Positions 7,603 through 7,751 of a DNA stretch of 7,751 bases are shown here, one piece after another. The position numbers and the translations under genes were made by a program. Source of the DNA: an uncultured Marinilabiliales bacterium (GTDB lineage: Bacteria; Bacteroidota; Bacteroidia; Bacteroidales; BM520). The notes under the pieces are model-generated. The model worked only from the letters and a program-made list of their open reading frames with translations, had not been told where the DNA came from and made no database searches. Numbering within the stretch: the stretch's first letter is position 1; every line of letters begins with the position of its first letter. Where the stretch lies: positions 1 to 7,751 of the forward strand of contig CALFIZ010000162.1 in the NCBI GenBank assembly GCA_937877575.1. Direction: 5' to 3'.

Positions 7603-7695
7603 ACTAAAATAATCCAATCTATCTTAGATTTAGAATTTTTTTTTAACAGACTTTTTAACCTAAATGAAGAAATTTTTTCAACAAATTATTCACAA

Positions 7696-7735
7696 AAAAA
7701 GAGCCTCTTTTGCGGCTGCAAAAGAGGCTCTTTTT
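7696..7735. terminator. Strong bidirectional intrinsic terminator at the right edge
   Basis: GAGCCTCTTTTGC (7701-7713) pairs perfectly over 13 bases with GCAAAAGAGGCTC (7718-7730) around a four-base GGCT loop. The stem is flanked by A7 (7694-7700) and T5 (7731-7735), so it can end transcription in both directions; the T run is longer on the minus strand. It most likely terminates a minus-strand gene lying beyond the right edge, which insulates the promoter of the large gene from upstream transcription. Which strand it mainly serves depends on sequence outside the window. Confidence 0.88.
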
Positions 7736-7751
7736 ATTGGATAAAACTGTT

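Noticed and set aside
7614..7617. CCAA (minus TTGG) as a -33 element for the 7595-7602 box
   Set aside because: The spacing is about 11 bases, well short of the roughly 20 expected between the two Bacteroidota elements.

Overview
The window reads as a piece of a Bacteroidota chromosome, most likely an AT-leaning Bacteroidales. Three things point there: a protein ending in a type IX secretion (T9SS) type A sorting domain, a GH92-family mannosidase carried as a lipoprotein, and starts that sit in A/T-rich leaders without a Shine-Dalgarno sequence. One good match to the Bacteroidota -7 promoter element (TAnnTTTG) agrees. Genus cannot be read from the sequence.

Layout: everything recognisable is coded on the minus strand, so the biological order runs right to left. 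At the right edge (7696-7735) is a strong, symmetric intrinsic terminator that isolates the window from whatever lies beyond. Next comes an A/T-rich intergenic region with a candidate promoter at 7595-7602 and two small palindromes. A 1703-codon gene (7478 to 2367) then encodes a large exported modular protein. From its N-terminus it has a Sec signal peptide, four carboxypeptidase-regulatory-like beta-sandwich modules interleaved with three copies of a roughly 135-residue module built around a G-D-W-I-G-V-F motif, a run of about nine Ig/PKD-like domains, and a C-terminal T9SS sorting domain. After a 53-base gap holding an intrinsic terminator, a second minus-strand gene (2313 to beyond base 1) encodes a lipoprotein GH92 alpha-mannosidase. 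Its C-terminus is cut off by the left edge, where a chitobiase-C-terminal-like domain seems to begin.

How they may work together: the large protein is probably a cell-surface or secreted adhesin or carbohydrate-contacting protein, and the GH92 enzyme trims alpha-mannosides such as host or yeast glycans. They share a strand and proximity, but the terminator between them argues that they are mainly separate transcription units, so a joint function is only a possibility. No RNA genes, insertion sequences, phage genes or CRISPR arrays were seen. The points most worth a second look are the terminator lying almost on the GH92 start codon, the irregular two-module repeat of the large protein, and the paired-cysteine pattern of its Ig-like domains.
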